Shown piece by piece: positions 1 to 13,373 of a stretch of DNA of 64,000 nucleotides. The translations under genes and the position numbers were made by a program. Numbering within the stretch: position 1 is the first letter of the stretch; every line of letters starts with the position of its first letter. The notes under the pieces were generated by a model. The model made no database searches. It had not been told where the DNA came from and was given only the letters and a program-made list of their open reading frames with translations. Source of the DNA: Alsobacter metallidurans (GTDB taxonomy: Bacteria; Pseudomonadota; Alphaproteobacteria; Rhizobiales; Beijerinckiaceae); NCBI RefSeq assembly GCF_014636935.1, contig NZ_BMES01000002.1, positions 973,421 to 1,037,420 of the forward strand. The letters run 5' to 3'.

Positions 1-237
1 GGCACGCTGGACCACTATGTGGCCGATTACGGCGGTTCCCCGGGCTCGCAGGGCCGCCTCGCCTTTTCCAACATCCGCATCGAGATGCTGGCGCCCGACG
101 CCGCCCAATTGATCAGCGACTACGCGCTGGTGCGCCCGGCCGGCAACCAGACGGGCGTCAACACCCGCCTGATGCGCAAGCGCGAGGGCCGCTGGGTGAT
201 CGCCCTCAACCACGTCTCCAACATCGAGAGCCGGTAA
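1..237 (+). CDS. NTF2/SnoaL-like protein, C-terminal part
   Basis: Only the last 78 codons are in the window; the reading frame is open from the first base. The tail (RKREGRWVIALNHVS) resembles the last beta strands of the NTF2/SnoaL or DUF4440 fold, where a phrase of the type 'DGRWRI..H.S' is common. These small proteins are often ketosteroid-isomerase-like enzymes or orphan ligand-binding domains, so no reaction can be assigned. It ends 24 bp before the convergent HAD gene. The fold is an inference from a short stretch. Confidence 0.5.
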   Translation, partial: GTLDHYVADYGGSPGSQGRLAFSNIRIEMLAPDAAQLISDYALVRPAGNQTGVNTRLMRKREGRWVIALNHVSNIESR

Positions 238-261
238 GCGACCGCTCGGCAAGGCGCCGGC

Positions 262-969
262 TCAGCGGCCGAATTCGCGCTCGACCGCGTCCGCGAGTTC
301 GCCGAGGCTGGCGAAGTGGAAGTCGGGCTTGGTGACCTGCTTTGGCTCGGGCGTGCCGCCGAAACCCTTCTGGCCCTGGCGACGCTCGATCCAGCAGACC
401 TTGTAGCCGAGTTCCCGGGCGACGCCGATGTCGTGATATTGGCTCTGCGCCACGTGCAGGATGTCCTCCTGACGATAGCCGAAGGCCGACTGGCGGCCGA
501 GATTATACGAGAAGAAGCGCGGGTCCGGCTTCGGATACTGCGCGTCGTCAACCGTGACGCTGTCGTGAAACGGCAGCCCCAGCGTGTTGGCGCTGGCGCT
601 ATAGGCGACCCGATCGAAGTTCGTCATGGCGACGAGGCGATACCGGCGCCGCAGGCGCCTCAGCGCGTCGGCCGAATCCGGAAAAGCCGGAAACTGGAAG
701 AAATGGCGCATGAAGGTGTCGGCCGCCGCGTCGTCGTGCGGCAGGCCGAGCTCGCGGGCGGCGTCACGATACACGTCGCGCATCACCACGCTGGACCGGC
801 CTGGATACTTCGCGCGCGCGGTGAGGTAGGGCGCAAAGATGGCGTCGTCGGCGAGGCTTGCGGCTGCGGAACCGCCGATCGCCCTGAACCCATCGAGAAT
901 GCCCTTCTCGAAGTCGATGCAGGTTCCAATGATGTCGAAGGTCAGGACCTTGAAGTCAGCGAAGGACAT
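262..969 (-). CDS. HAD-family hydrolase, haloacid dehalogenase type II-like
   Basis: The 235-aa length fits type II 2-haloacid dehalogenases and related HAD phosphatases. Motif I is FDIIGT with nucleophile Asp12. Motif II is the Thr in AMTNFD (Thr116), motif III is Lys147 in YPKPDP, and motif IV is the stretch HVAQSQYHD at 172-180. The helical cap would lie between motifs I and II. The family cleaves carbon-halogen or phosphate bonds through an aspartyl intermediate; the substrate is unknown. The gene is divergent from a LysR regulator 107 bp away, which may control it. A canonical type II dehalogenase has an Asn in motif IV, which I do not clearly see, so phosphatase activity is equally possible. 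Confidence 0.8.
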   Translation of the reverse strand: MSFADFKVLTFDIIGTCIDFEKGILDGFRAIGGSAAASLADDAIFAPYLTARAKYPGRSSVVMRDVYRDAARELGLPHDDAAADTFMRHFFQFPAFPDSADALRRLRRRYRLVAMTNFDRVAYSASANTLGLPFHDSVTVDDAQYPKPDPRFFSYNLGRQSAFGYRQEDILHVAQSQYHDIGVARELGYKVCWIERRQGQKGFGGTPEPKQVTKPDFHFASLGELADAVEREFGR

Positions 970-1064
970 GAGCGGGGCTCCTGTGACGGCAGGTCACGGT
1001 TGCGATGCCGCGAAAGTGCCGCTTGCGCGGACGCTCCGCAATCCGCCTAATACTCACCTGGGAG

Positions 1065-1077
1065 TTACATAATGTAA
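1065..1077. promoter_or_regulatory. Candidate LysR operator
   Basis: TTACAT-A-ATGTAA is a perfect inverted repeat with a one-base centre. It lies in the gap between the divergent HAD and LysR genes and its last base is the first base of the LysR start codon. Binding there would block the regulator's own translation start region, as in negative autoregulation. The site assignment is inference. Confidence 0.4.
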
Positions 1078-2018
1078 TGCCGCCGCTGCGCCGCCTCCTT
1101 CCATCGCTGAACGGGCTCGTGGCCTTCGAGGCTGCGGTCCGGTGCGGAACGTTTGCGGGGGCGGCCTCCGAACTCGGCGTCACCGGGCCGGCGGTGAGCC
1201 GCACCATCGGCCGCGTGGAGGCGCAACTCGGCGCACAGCTCTTCGACCGCACCCCGCGCGGCGTCCAGCTCACGGCCGACGGGGCCGAGCTCTTCGCGGC
1301 CGTCACCAAGGGCTTCGGCGAGATCGAGCGGGCGCTGAGCCGGATCTCGCGGCCAAGAAACGCCGGCCGCAAGCCGATCCTGCTATCGGTCTCGTCCGCG
1401 TTCGCGACGCACTGGCTCATGCCGCGGCTCGGCGCCTTTCACGAGCGCTTCCCCGGCCAGGAGATCCAACTGCAGCTCATGTCCGGGCCGATGCGGGGAC
1501 CGGTGGACGGCGTCGATCTCGCCATGCGTTACGATCATGCGCCCGAGGACGGGCACACGGTGCTGCCGCTGATGGAAGAGTTGCTGATCCCGGTCTGCGC
1601 CCCGCATTTCGCCCGCGAGGGCGTGGACGGCCTGGAGGTTGAGCAATCTTTGCGCATGATCACGTTGCGGGAGGCTCAACCCGATTGGGGCGTGATCTTC
1701 TCACCCGCGTCGGGCCGCTCCGAGGCCGAGCAACTGTCGCTGGCGGATTACTCGCTCGTCGTGCAGGCCGCGCTGGTCGGCCAGGGCATCGCGCTAGGTT
1801 GGCTGAACACGGTCTCGCTGCTGCTCGCGCAGGGCAAGCTCGTCCCGGCCGCACGGTCGGTCATCCGAACCGGGCGTTGCTGCGAATTCGTGATCGGGAC
1901 CAGCGACAAGCGCGCGGTTCTTCACGAGATTCATCACTGGATCGCGGCCGAGATGGCCAAGGACATCGCGGCTATCCGGTCGCGTTATCCCGAGCTGGGC
2001 GACCTGCACGCCGGGTGA
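1077..2018 (+). CDS. LysR-family transcriptional regulator (GcvA-like)
   Basis: A 313-aa protein with the N-terminal winged helix-turn-helix in order: LVAFEAAVRCGTFAGAA, then LGVTGPAVSRTI and LFDRTPRGVQLT. This pattern (PSLNGLVAFEAA start) is typical of the GcvA subgroup. The C-terminal half is the periplasmic-binding-protein-like effector domain. I chose the ATG that directly precedes PPLRRLLPSLN because the winged helix starts there; an upstream in-frame ATG would add 24 unconserved residues. GGGAG lies about 12 bp upstream. It is divergent from the HAD gene and is its likely regulator. Confidence 0.85.
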   Translation: MPPLRRLLPSLNGLVAFEAAVRCGTFAGAASELGVTGPAVSRTIGRVEAQLGAQLFDRTPRGVQLTADGAELFAAVTKGFGEIERALSRISRPRNAGRKPILLSVSSAFATHWLMPRLGAFHERFPGQEIQLQLMSGPMRGPVDGVDLAMRYDHAPEDGHTVLPLMEELLIPVCAPHFAREGVDGLEVEQSLRMITLREAQPDWGVIFSPASGRSEAEQLSLADYSLVVQAALVGQGIALGWLNTVSLLLAQGKLVPAARSVIRTGRCCEFVIGTSDKRAVLHEIHHWIAAEMAKDIAAIRSRYPELGDLHAG

Positions 2019-2025
2019 CGCGCGG

Positions 2026-3084
2026 TCACGCCGGGACTCCGGCGTCCGCCAGCATCTCGGCGATCGCCACCGCCCGGTTTTCCCGTCCGGCTCTGGCGAT
2101 CGCCAGCGTCGCCGCGAGCGTCATCATCCCATCGCGCGCCGAGATGAGCGGCGCGACTGCTCCTTTCACGACGTCGAGGAAGTGATCGAGCTGGTTCACA
2201 TAGGTCAGCGACCGTTCCACCGGCCGGTGCTCGCGGACGAGCGGGTCCTGCCAGTCGCCGTCAGGGTCGGCGTGACGCCACAGATACAGGTCCGACACCG
2301 ACAGCGCCCCCTTGCGCCCCGCCAGGAACAGCGCGGCGCCGGGCTGCGTCGGATGGTAGAGCGCCTGGCCGGAGGTGTACTCCCAGGCCCAGGGGCTCAC
2401 GGCCGCATCCGAGATCACGAAGCTGCCGAGCGCGCCGTTGCGGAACCGGATCGCCAGGCTTGCGGTGTCCTCCACCTCAAAGCCGCGGACGGCCGAGGAG
2501 GTGAACGCCTGCACGCTGTCGATTTCTCCTACGAGCCAGCGCAGCACGTCGATGTCGTGGATGAGGTTGATCAGCAGCACGCCGCCGCCGGCCTGCTTGC
2601 GCCAGTCGACGAAGTAGCGATCCGGCTTGTCGAAAAGCGTCATGCCGCTCACGGCCACGAGCGGGCCGAGCGCCCCCTCGTCGATCGTCCGCTTGGCCGC
2701 CCGGATGTCCGGGCTGTGCCGGCGCTGGTGTCCGACGAGCACCGGCACGCCCGACTGCTCGGACGCCTGCACGATCGCGAACGCCGCCTCGACGGTGTCG
2801 GCGAGCGGCTTTTCGACGAGGCACGGGATGCCCCGCTCGATGCACGCGATAGCCGCCGCGCGATGCATTTGGTTGGGCGAAGCCACGATCACGCCATCGG
2901 GTTTGCACTGGTCGAGCATCGCGGCGAGGTCGGCATGCAGGGGAACGCCCAGACGGTCCGCCGTTGCGACAGCCGTCGGCGCCGGGTCGCAGATCGCCGC
3001 CAGCGTCGCGCCCGCATGGCGGGCGATCAGCGTAGCGTGCTCCTGCCCGATCAGGCCCGCGCCGACCAGGGCCAGACGCGTCAT
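2026..3084 (-). CDS. Gfo/Idh/MocA-family NAD(P)-dependent oxidoreductase
   Basis: A 352-aa protein with an N-terminal Rossmann fold (VGAGLIG, residues 7-13) and the family's EKP motif (LVEKPLA), whose Lys binds nicotinamide and substrate. A C-terminal Gfo/Idh/MocA alpha-beta domain follows, including a GGGVLLINLIHDID segment with the Asp/His pair used in catalysis. These enzymes oxidise or epimerise hydroxyls on sugars, inositols and cyclic polyols. The ATG overlaps the aroQ stop by 4 bp, so the two are cotranslated. Pairing with a dehydroquinase suggests a cyclic polyol such as quinate or dehydroshikimate as substrate, but that is inference. It faces the LysR gene with a 7-bp gap. Confidence 0.85.
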   Translation of the reverse strand: MTRLALVGAGLIGQEHATLIARHAGATLAAICDPAPTAVATADRLGVPLHADLAAMLDQCKPDGVIVASPNQMHRAAAIACIERGIPCLVEKPLADTVEAAFAIVQASEQSGVPVLVGHQRRHSPDIRAAKRTIDEGALGPLVAVSGMTLFDKPDRYFVDWRKQAGGGVLLINLIHDIDVLRWLVGEIDSVQAFTSSAVRGFEVEDTASLAIRFRNGALGSFVISDAAVSPWAWEYTSGQALYHPTQPGAALFLAGRKGALSVSDLYLWRHADPDGDWQDPLVREHRPVERSLTYVNQLDHFLDVVKGAVAPLISARDGMMTLAATLAIARAGRENRAVAIAEMLADAGVPA

Positions 3085-3515
3085 CGGGTCATTTCCGCCA
3101 TGGCGCGCAACGCCAGGCGGTAGCCCAGGGCCCCGAACCCGGCCATCACGGCCGTCGCGGTCCGCGACACCAGCGACTTGTGGTAGATCTCCTCGCGCTT
3201 GTGCACGTTCGAAAGGTGCAGCTCGATCTTGGGGCCGTCGAACATCTTCAGCGCGTCGAGAATCGCGATGGACGTGAACGTGTAGGCCGCCGGATTGATG
3301 ATGATGCCGGCCGCCTGTTTCCGGGCCGCGTGGATCGCCTCGATGATCTCGCCTTCGAAGTTCGACTGGCGAAAGTCGATCTCGAGCCCAAGCTCCCGGG
3401 CGTCGGCCTCGCACCACTGGCGGATCTCCTCGAGCGTCGTCGGGCCGTAGATTTCAGGCTCCCGCTCTCCCAGCAGGTTCAGGTTGGGACCGTTCAGAAT
3501 GAAGATTTTCGGCAT
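3081..3515 (-). CDS. aroQ: Type II 3-dehydroquinate dehydratase
   Basis: A 144-aa protein, the usual length for the dodecameric type II enzyme, which reversibly dehydrates 3-dehydroquinate to 3-dehydroshikimate. Signature residues are present: the NGPNLNLLG start, the GEREPEIYG loop with catalytic Arg18 and Tyr23, NPAAYTFTS with Asn74, and ELHLSNVHKRE with His100. I use the ATG at MPKIFILNGPN because it begins the first beta strand; a longer frame upstream adds 13 unconserved residues. It is first in a two-gene unit with a MocA-type dehydrogenase. That makes a catabolic (quinate-type) role possible besides aromatic amino acid synthesis. Confidence 0.93.
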   Translation of the reverse strand: MPKIFILNGPNLNLLGEREPEIYGPTTLEEIRQWCEADARELGLEIDFRQSNFEGEIIEAIHAARKQAAGIIINPAAYTFTSIAILDALKMFDGPKIELHLSNVHKREEIYHKSLVSRTATAVMAGFGALGYRLALRAMAEMTR

Positions 3516-3843
3516 GATCGCGTGTTCCGGGCAGGCTGCGCAACGCTGCGTCAAGGTCGCCGCGTTGCAGGGTTGCGCGTTCGCCGGGAGCGCCCGGCGA
3601 CGGAGCCAACGCTACCTTTTCACCCCAAAGGGCGCGCCGTCGAGAGACCTTGGACGATTTGGCCGAACGCTTCGCCTGACGAGTCCCGGCCACGGGGGAC
3701 TGCGACGAGCCCTCCGTGCAGTGAGATCGCGCCGCCCGCAGGAGGTTCAGGCTGACTGACCGGCGTAACCAATCATTCAGAACAGCCCGAATTCGCCCGT
3801 TCGGATCAAATTTTACCGACCCATTTTCAGCGTTTTTAATAGA
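3516..3843. other. Intergenic region between aroQ and chemotaxis operon
   Basis: A divergent 328-bp gap that must hold the promoters for aroQ and for the STAS/che operon. It contains one perfect 8-bp stem with a 4-base loop (TCGCCGGG-AGCG-CCCGGCGA, 3581-3600) in the aroQ leader on the minus strand. The stretch 3800-3843 before the STAS gene is notably AT-rich against this genome and is the likely che promoter area, but I cannot pick convincing -35/-10 hexamers. No coding frame is convincing. Confidence 0.5.
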
Positions 3844-4200
3844 ATGACGACCATGACAACTATCAACCTAAGGTTGCAAGTCTGGGACGTGTCAACAATG
3901 CACTGCGAAATCGTACCACTTGATTCTTTGATGGATCTCGACGCCGCGGAAACGTTGCGGCTAGCCCTCGTGGACGCGTTCATGACGGCTGAAAGTATCG
4001 AGCTCGACGCGTCGCCCGTGACCCAGATGACGTTCGGCGCCGTGCAGGTGGTGTTGGCCGCCATCCAGCAGGCAAACGCCGCCGGTGTGCAGATCCGCAT
4101 CGCCGCCGAGCCTGCGCCAGTCGTCGTACGGAGCTTCGCAAGCGCCGGCGTGGACATCGCCTCGCTGGCGGACGTCGGCGTCAACCCGGCGCGCAACTGA
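3844..4200 (+). CDS. STAS-domain protein (anti-sigma-factor-antagonist-like)
   Basis: A 118-aa single-domain protein. The pattern LDAAETLRLAL followed by ESIELDASPVTQMTFGAVQVVLAA is the STAS fold: a strand, then the 'D-(S/T)' phosphorylatable loop. The loop reads ASPVTQMTFGAVQ, so the usual Asp-Ser dipeptide is changed and Thr residues are the only candidates. The start is uncertain: ATG at 3898 has a GGGAC about 10 bp upstream and begins right at the domain. The gene sits 9 bp before cheY and leads the operon. STAS proteins head several alternative chemosensory operons, where they may scaffold or switch output. Confidence 0.8.
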   Translation: MTTMTTINLRLQVWDVSTMHCEIVPLDSLMDLDAAETLRLALVDAFMTAESIELDASPVTQMTFGAVQVVLAAIQQANAAGVQIRIAAEPAPVVVRSFASAGVDIASLADVGVNPARN

Positions 4201-4209
4201 GAGGCGGCC

Positions 4210-4575
4210 ATGAAAACGATCCTCACGGTGGACGATTCCCCCAGCATCCGACAGATGGTGCGGCTGGTGCTGACCCAGGCCGGCTTCAAGGTCGAGGAAG
4301 CCGGCGACGGCTCGCAGGGCCTCGCCAAGGCGCGCACGCAGGCGTTCGATCTGGTGGTGACGGACCTCAACATGCCGGTGAAGGACGGCCTGTCCCTGAT
4401 CCGCGAGCTGCGCGGATTGCCGGCCTATCGCGGCGTGCCGATCATCTTCCTCACGACGGAGTCCGATGGCGCGATCAAGCAGCAGGCCAAGGCGGCCGGC
4501 GCGACCGGGTGGATGACCAAGCCGTTTCAGAAGGATCAGCTGCTCGCCATCGCGTCCAAGTTCCTGGGCGCCTGA
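4210..4575 (+). CDS. cheY: CheY-type single-domain response regulator
   Basis: A 121-aa receiver domain with no output domain. Acidic pocket Asp8/Asp9, phosphoacceptor Asp52 in VVTDLNMP, switch Thr82 in FLTTES, and Lys104 in MTKPF are all present. CheA phosphorylates such proteins, which then bind a motor or other effector. GAGGCGG precedes the ATG by about 6 bp. It lies 4 bp before cheA. With no flagellar gene nearby, the output could be flagellar, pilus-based or another function. Confidence 0.93.
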   Translation: MKTILTVDDSPSIRQMVRLVLTQAGFKVEEAGDGSQGLAKARTQAFDLVVTDLNMPVKDGLSLIRELRGLPAYRGVPIIFLTTESDGAIKQQAKAAGATGWMTKPFQKDQLLAIASKFLGA

Positions 4576-4579
4576 CGCC

Positions 4580-6583
4580 ATGCACGAACTGGACCCCGTT
4601 GCGACCTTTCGGCAGGAAGCCGCCGATCTGCTCGAGGAGCTCGAGCAGACGTTGCTCGACCTCAACGCGAACCCCGCTGCGCGCGACCTGATCGACGCGG
4701 CCTTCCGGGCCATGCACACCATCAAGGGCTCAGGCGCCATGTTCGGTTTCACGGACGTGGCGACCTTTACGCACGACTTCGAGACCGCGTTCGATCTGCT
4801 CCGCAAGTCCGGCGCACAGCCGAGCCCCCGCCTGATCGAGGTCGCGCTCGCCGGAACGGATCACATCCGCGCCCTCATCGAGGACTCGGCCGGAACCGAC
4901 CCGGTGTTCGGCGACGCCATCCTGAGCGACCTGCGCGAATTGCTGGGCCAAGCCGCGCCAGACCTTCATGACGCAGCGTCGGCCACGCGGGAGCCAGTGA
5001 GCGCCCGGCCGGCCGTTCGCTATGGGCTGACGCTGCGGTTCGCGCCCGACGTCACCGTAAACGGGACCAACCCGCTGCTGCTGCTCGACGAGCTGCGCGG
5101 CCTCGGCGACTGTGTGGTGGAGCCCCTGCTGGATCGGCTGCCGCCCCTGGGCGAACTCGATGTCGCCGAGTGCCACGTCGGCTGGCGTGTCGACCTGACG
5201 ACCGACAAGCCGCGCTCGGCCATCGAGGACGTCTTCATGTTCGTGCTCGACGACATGGAGCTCGACATCGCGGAGCAAAGCGACGCCTCCCCGCTAGCCC
5301 CGAACATCGCTCCCGCTCCCGCCCGCGCCGCCACGCCGGCCGAACGGGCTGACGCGGCAGAGCCGGTCGTGGCAGCCGTCCCAGAGGTGGCGAGCCGCGC
5401 CGATGATCGCGGCTCCACCGTGCGGGTCCAGGCCGAGCGGCTCGACCGTCTCATGGACCGGGTCGGCGAACTCGTGATCGCGCAGGCCCGCCTCTCGCAG
5501 CTCGCGCACAACCGACGCGAGCCGGCCTTGCAGGCGGTGGCGGAAGAGATCGAGCGTCTGTCGGCCGGCCTTCGCGACACCGCGATGGGGCTGCGAATGA
5601 TGCCGATCGGCACGTTGTTCGCCCGCTTCCGGCGCCTGGTGCACGACCTGTCAGGCGAGCTTGGCAAGCCGCTGGAGTTCGTGACCTCGGGCGAGGAAAC
5701 CGAGCTCGACAAGACCATGATCGAGCGCCTCGCCGACCCGCTCGTGCACGTCATCCGCAACGCGGTGGACCACGGGCTGGAAACGCCCGACGTCCGGCTT
5801 GCGGCCGGCAAAGGAGAGACGGGCCTGATCCGGCTTTCGGCCCGGCACATCGGCGCCGAGGTGCACGTGTCGGTGCGCGACGACGGGCGCGGACTCGATC
5901 TGGCCCGCATCCGCGCCAAGGCCGAGGAACAAGGGCTTCTTACGCCGGGCGCGCCCGCCAGCGAGAGCGAGCTCGTGCAGCTTCTGTTCGCGCCCGGCTT
6001 CTCGACCGCTCGCGAAGTTTCCGCCCTGTCGGGCCGGGGCGTGGGCATGGACGTGGTGAAGCAGACCATCGAGGCCATGCGCGGCCACATCGACGTGACG
6101 TCCGCGCCTGGCCAGGGCTCCACCTTCACGATGCGGCTGCCGCTGACGCTCGCCATTATCGAGGGCCTGCTGGTGCGGGTCGCGAACGGCCGCTACGTGA
6201 TTCCGCTCTCGGCCGTGGAGGAGTGCATCGAACTCGACCGCCGCGACGACCAGCGCTCGGCCGGCCGCTCCTTCCTGAACGTGCGCGGCGCGCTCGTGCC
6301 GTTCCTGCGCCTGCGGGAGGCGTTCGGCGAAACCGACGCGCCAGGCGAACACCAGAAAGTGGTCGTGGTGGCGGCGGGCCAAAGCCGGGTCGGCTTGGTG
6401 GTCGACCAGATCCTCGGCCACCACCAGACCGTCATCAAGTCTCTGTCGCGCCTCCACGCGGACGTGGGGGCGTTCTCGGGAGCCACCATCATGGGCGACG
6501 GCCTGCCGGCGCTGATCCTCGACGTCGGCCAACTGGTCGGCGGCCGGGCCCGGCCCGTTCACGGTGACAGGGAGGCGGCATGA
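4580..6583 (+). CDS. cheA: Chemotaxis histidine kinase CheA
   Basis: A 667-aa kinase. Domain order: P1 HPt (His46 in AMHTIKGSG), a P2-like segment about 140-240 that begins RYGLTLRFAPD, an Ala/Pro linker, P3 dimerisation helix pair (VRVQAERLDRLMDRVGELV, about 280-340), P4 ATPase, and P5 CheW-like domain. P4 shows N box VIRNAVDHGLE, G1 VRDDGRGLD and G2 SGRGVGMDVV. P5 starts with TFTMRLPLTLAI and ends near residue 650. There is no C-terminal receiver domain. The stop overlaps the first cheW start by 4 bp. It relays receptor signals to CheY and CheB. Confidence 0.95.
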   Translation: MHELDPVATFRQEAADLLEELEQTLLDLNANPAARDLIDAAFRAMHTIKGSGAMFGFTDVATFTHDFETAFDLLRKSGAQPSPRLIEVALAGTDHIRALIEDSAGTDPVFGDAILSDLRELLGQAAPDLHDAASATREPVSARPAVRYGLTLRFAPDVTVNGTNPLLLLDELRGLGDCVVEPLLDRLPPLGELDVAECHVGWRVDLTTDKPRSAIEDVFMFVLDDMELDIAEQSDASPLAPNIAPAPARAATPAERADAAEPVVAAVPEVASRADDRGSTVRVQAERLDRLMDRVGELVIAQARLSQLAHNRREPALQAVAEEIERLSAGLRDTAMGLRMMPIGTLFARFRRLVHDLSGELGKPLEFVTSGEETELDKTMIERLADPLVHVIRNAVDHGLETPDVRLAAGKGETGLIRLSARHIGAEVHVSVRDDGRGLDLARIRAKAEEQGLLTPGAPASESELVQLLFAPGFSTAREVSALSGRGVGMDVVKQTIEAMRGHIDVTSAPGQGSTFTMRLPLTLAIIEGLLVRVANGRYVIPLSAVEECIELDRRDDQRSAGRSFLNVRGALVPFLRLREAFGETDAPGEHQKVVVVAAGQSRVGLVVDQILGHHQTVIKSLSRLHADVGAFSGATIMGDGLPALILDVGQLVGGRARPVHGDREAA

Positions 6584-7038
6584 TGGCGTCTGTTTCAGGT
6601 CAATCCACAACGCGCGTTGTGATGCTGGGGCTTGGCGACGAGCTCTTCGCCGTTGACGCTGCTGCGGTGCGCGAGATCCTGGATCCGGTGCCGGTTACGC
6701 GCGTGCCGGGCGCACGCGATTTCGCGCCCGGCGTCATCAATGTGCGCGGCTCCGTGATCCCGCTGGCCGACCTGCGCGTCCGTTTCGGCATGACGGCCGC
6801 AGCCGCAACGGCCGACACGCGGTTCTTGGTGCTGGAAATCGCCATGGAGGGAGACCCCTCCCCGATGGTGGCCGGGATCGTGGCCGACAAGGTCTACGAG
6901 GTCACCGAAATCGAAATTCCTTCGCCCGATGCGACGCCGCGCGTCGGCATGAGCTGGCCCGCCGACATGGTGGCCGGCATCGCCCTCTGGAAAGGCGACT
7001 TCGTCGTCGTTCCGAACTTCACCGCCATCCTGAACTGA
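6580..7038 (+). CDS. cheW: CheW coupling protein (first copy)
   Basis: A 152-aa single CheW (SH3-like) domain that docks CheA to receptors. Diagnostic segments are ELFAVDAAAVREIL, the PGARDFAPGVINVRGSVIPL loop and VPNFTAIL at the C-terminus. It starts inside the cheA stop (ATGA) and precedes the receptor gene by 39 bp. A second, diverged CheW follows the receptor, so this operon may build arrays with two couplers of different affinity. Confidence 0.92.
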   Translation: MMASVSGQSTTRVVMLGLGDELFAVDAAAVREILDPVPVTRVPGARDFAPGVINVRGSVIPLADLRVRFGMTAAAATADTRFLVLEIAMEGDPSPMVAGIVADKVYEVTEIEIPSPDATPRVGMSWPADMVAGIALWKGDFVVVPNFTAILN

Positions 7039-7077
7039 TCGAGCCCGGCTCGCCGGGCGCCTGGGGGAATACTCGTC

Positions 7078-9285
7078 ATGCGCTTCACCGTTCGCGCCAA
7101 GCTCGGCTTGGCTTTCGCCGTTGTTATCGGCCTCTCCACCACCGCGGCGGGGGTCAGCTACCTGAAGCTCTCAGCCCTGAACGATCGGCTGGACTATGCA
7201 ATCCACAGCGTGGCGAAGCGGATGGACGTCAGCGCCGATCTGCACGCGGATGTCCTTCGAGACATTCAGGCCGAGAAAGAGGCTCTATTGGCGACGAATG
7301 AGGCCGCCATCGAGGCGATCCAGAAGCGGGCGCAGGACCTCAGGAAAAATGTGATCATGAACCGTGACGCGCTGCGCGGCCTCGCGACGACCGAGGAGGG
7401 CAAGAAGGCGCTGGACGAGATGAAGGACGAGTACGAGCGCCACGTTCTTATTCAAGACAATGTATTCGAACTCGCCAAGCTTAACTCGGACCGTCGGTCC
7501 ACCGCCCTTCTGCTGAGTGATGGGCGCGCGATGTTCGACCGCCTCGAGAGGGCGTCCGATGCTGTGGGCGCGCAGGCGGCGACCGAGCCGGCTCTGGCCG
7601 ACGTGTTCGCGGCCAACGACCGGTTGCGCCGCGTAGGCCGCCGGGCGCTCGTTGATATCCTGACCTACGTGTCGCTCACGCGCAGTGATGAGATTGAGGC
7701 CGCCGCGCGAGCAACCGAAGCGTCCATCAATGAAGTTAAAGCGCAAGTCTCCACTCTTACCAAGGCGGCGCAGGACCATTCGATCAAGAATGCAGTCGCC
7801 AACGTTGCGCAGATCGCCGTCGCATGGACCTCGGTCATCGAAAACGTCGTGGCGATCAAGCGCGTAGCTGGATCCGTCAAAGCGAGCGAACTCTCACAGG
7901 GTCAGGGCAAAGTGGTCGCCGACGCCGTGGTGGAGCGGATCGAGCGTTACATGAAGCTGCTGGACGCCGTCTTCCAGCAGACGTCCGACGCCGCCGTCGA
8001 GCAATTCCGTTCAGCCCAGATCCAGTTGGCCGCGCTTGCGCTGACGTCGCTCCTGGTGGGTCTGGCCGCGGCCGTCGCGCTTTCGTTGATCATCAACCGC
8101 GGCGTGCGCCGCTCGGTCGACATGGCCGCCGCAATCGCGCGCGGCGACCTGAGCCAGCGCATCGCGATCACGTCCCAGGATGAGTTCGGCGACCTCGGCG
8201 CGGCCATGAACACCATGTGCGACGGCCTGCAAGACGCCGCCGGCGTGGCCGCCCGCATCGCGGCCGGCGACCTCACCGTCCAGCCGAAGCCTCGCTCGGA
8301 GGTGGATTCGCTCGGTATTGCGCTCGAGCAGATGGTCGAGCGCCTGCGCAACGTGGTGTCGGACACCATCACGGCCGTCCGCAACGTCGCGGGCGGTAGC
8401 CAGGAGCTGTCTTCGAGCGCCGAGCAGCTGTCGCAGGGCGCCACCGAACAGGCGTCCTCCACCGAGGAGGCGTCCGCCTCCATGGAGCAGATGGCCGCCA
8501 ACGTGAAGCAGAACGCCGAGAACGCGAGCCAGACCGAAAAGATCGCTCGCCAGTCCGCCAAGGACGCCGAAGCCAGCGGCGTCGCGGTCGGCACGGCCGT
8601 CGAGGCGATGCAGACTATCGCCGAGAAGATCACCATCGTGCAGGAGATCGCCCGCCAGACGGACCTTCTCGCCCTCAACGCAGCCGTCGAGGCGGCCCGC
8701 GCGGGCGAGCACGGCAAGGGCTTCGCCGTGGTGGCATCGGAGGTGCGCAAGCTCGCCGAGCGCAGCCAGGCCGCCGCGGCTGAAATCGGCTCGCTGTCAT
8801 CCAGCACAGTGAAGTCCGCCCGCGAAGCCGGCTCCATGCTGGCCAAGCTGGTGCCCGATATCCGCCGCACGGCCGAACTCGTGGAGGAGATCACGGCCGC
8901 CTGCCGCGAGCAGGACGTCGGCGCCACGCAGATCAACCAGGCCATCCAGCAGCTCGACAAGGTGACGCAGCAGAACGCCGCCGCGTCCGAGCAGGTCTCG
9001 GCCACTTCCGAGGAGCTGTCCGCCCAGGCCGACCAACTCCAGTCTACCATCGCGTTCTTCCGCCTGGACGACACGGCCGCCACGCCTGCGCCAGCCGACC
9101 AGCCGGTACGCGCCCTGCAGCAGCGGGTCGAGGCCAACTTCCCGGCCGCGACCCGGCCGAAGACGGTCGAGAAGCCCGCCCCCAAGCGCGCCCGCGCTCC
9201 GGCCGGCCGCGCCGTGGCGAATGGCGGCTTCGTGTACGACCTCGGCGGTGAAGACGCCGAAGACGCACAGTTCCGGCGCTCGTGA
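7078..9285 (+). CDS. Methyl-accepting chemotaxis protein, 4-helix-bundle sensor type
   Basis: A 735-aa membrane receptor. TM1 is about residues 7-29, followed by a roughly 285-residue alpha-helical periplasmic sensor without Cache features, then TM2 about 316-338 ([20 protein letters not shown]). HAMP follows ([17 protein letters not shown]), then a long coiled-coil signalling domain. The tip, about residues 523-565, reads [22 protein letters not shown], near the consensus. The C-terminus has an Ala/Pro-rich tail ending QFRRS, without a CheR-tethering pentapeptide. It lies between two cheW genes and is the dedicated receptor of this operon. Confidence 0.93.
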   Translation: MRFTVRAKLGLAFAVVIGLSTTAAGVSYLKLSALNDRLDYAIHSVAKRMDVSADLHADVLRDIQAEKEALLATNEAAIEAIQKRAQDLRKNVIMNRDALRGLATTEEGKKALDEMKDEYERHVLIQDNVFELAKLNSDRRSTALLLSDGRAMFDRLERASDAVGAQAATEPALADVFAANDRLRRVGRRALVDILTYVSLTRSDEIEAAARATEASINEVKAQVSTLTKAAQDHSIKNAVANVAQIAVAWTSVIENVVAIKRVAGSVKASELSQGQGKVVADAVVERIERYMKLLDAVFQQTSDAAVEQFRSAQIQLAALALTSLLVGLAAAVALSLIINRGVRRSVDMAAAIARGDLSQRIAITSQDEFGDLGAAMNTMCDGLQDAAGVAARIAAGDLTVQPKPRSEVDSLGIALEQMVERLRNVVSDTITAVRNVAGGSQELSSSAEQLSQGATEQASSTEEASASMEQMAANVKQNAENASQTEKIARQSAKDAEASGVAVGTAVEAMQTIAEKITIVQEIARQTDLLALNAAVEAARAGEHGKGFAVVASEVRKLAERSQAAAAEIGSLSSSTVKSAREAGSMLAKLVPDIRRTAELVEEITAACREQDVGATQINQAIQQLDKVTQQNAAASEQVSATSEELSAQADQLQSTIAFFRLDDTAATPAPADQPVRALQQRVEANFPAATRPKTVEKPAPKRARAPAGRAVANGGFVYDLGGEDAEDAQFRRS

Positions 9286-9307
9286 GCGTGGCCCGCAGGA
9301 GCTCACC

Positions 9308-13369
<4,062 letters not shown>

Positions 13370-13373
13370 CGCG

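Noticed and set aside
3085-3417. N-terminal extension of the first MocA-type gene
   Set aside because: It is the shadow of aroQ; the Rossmann fold begins at the ATG that overlaps the aroQ stop.
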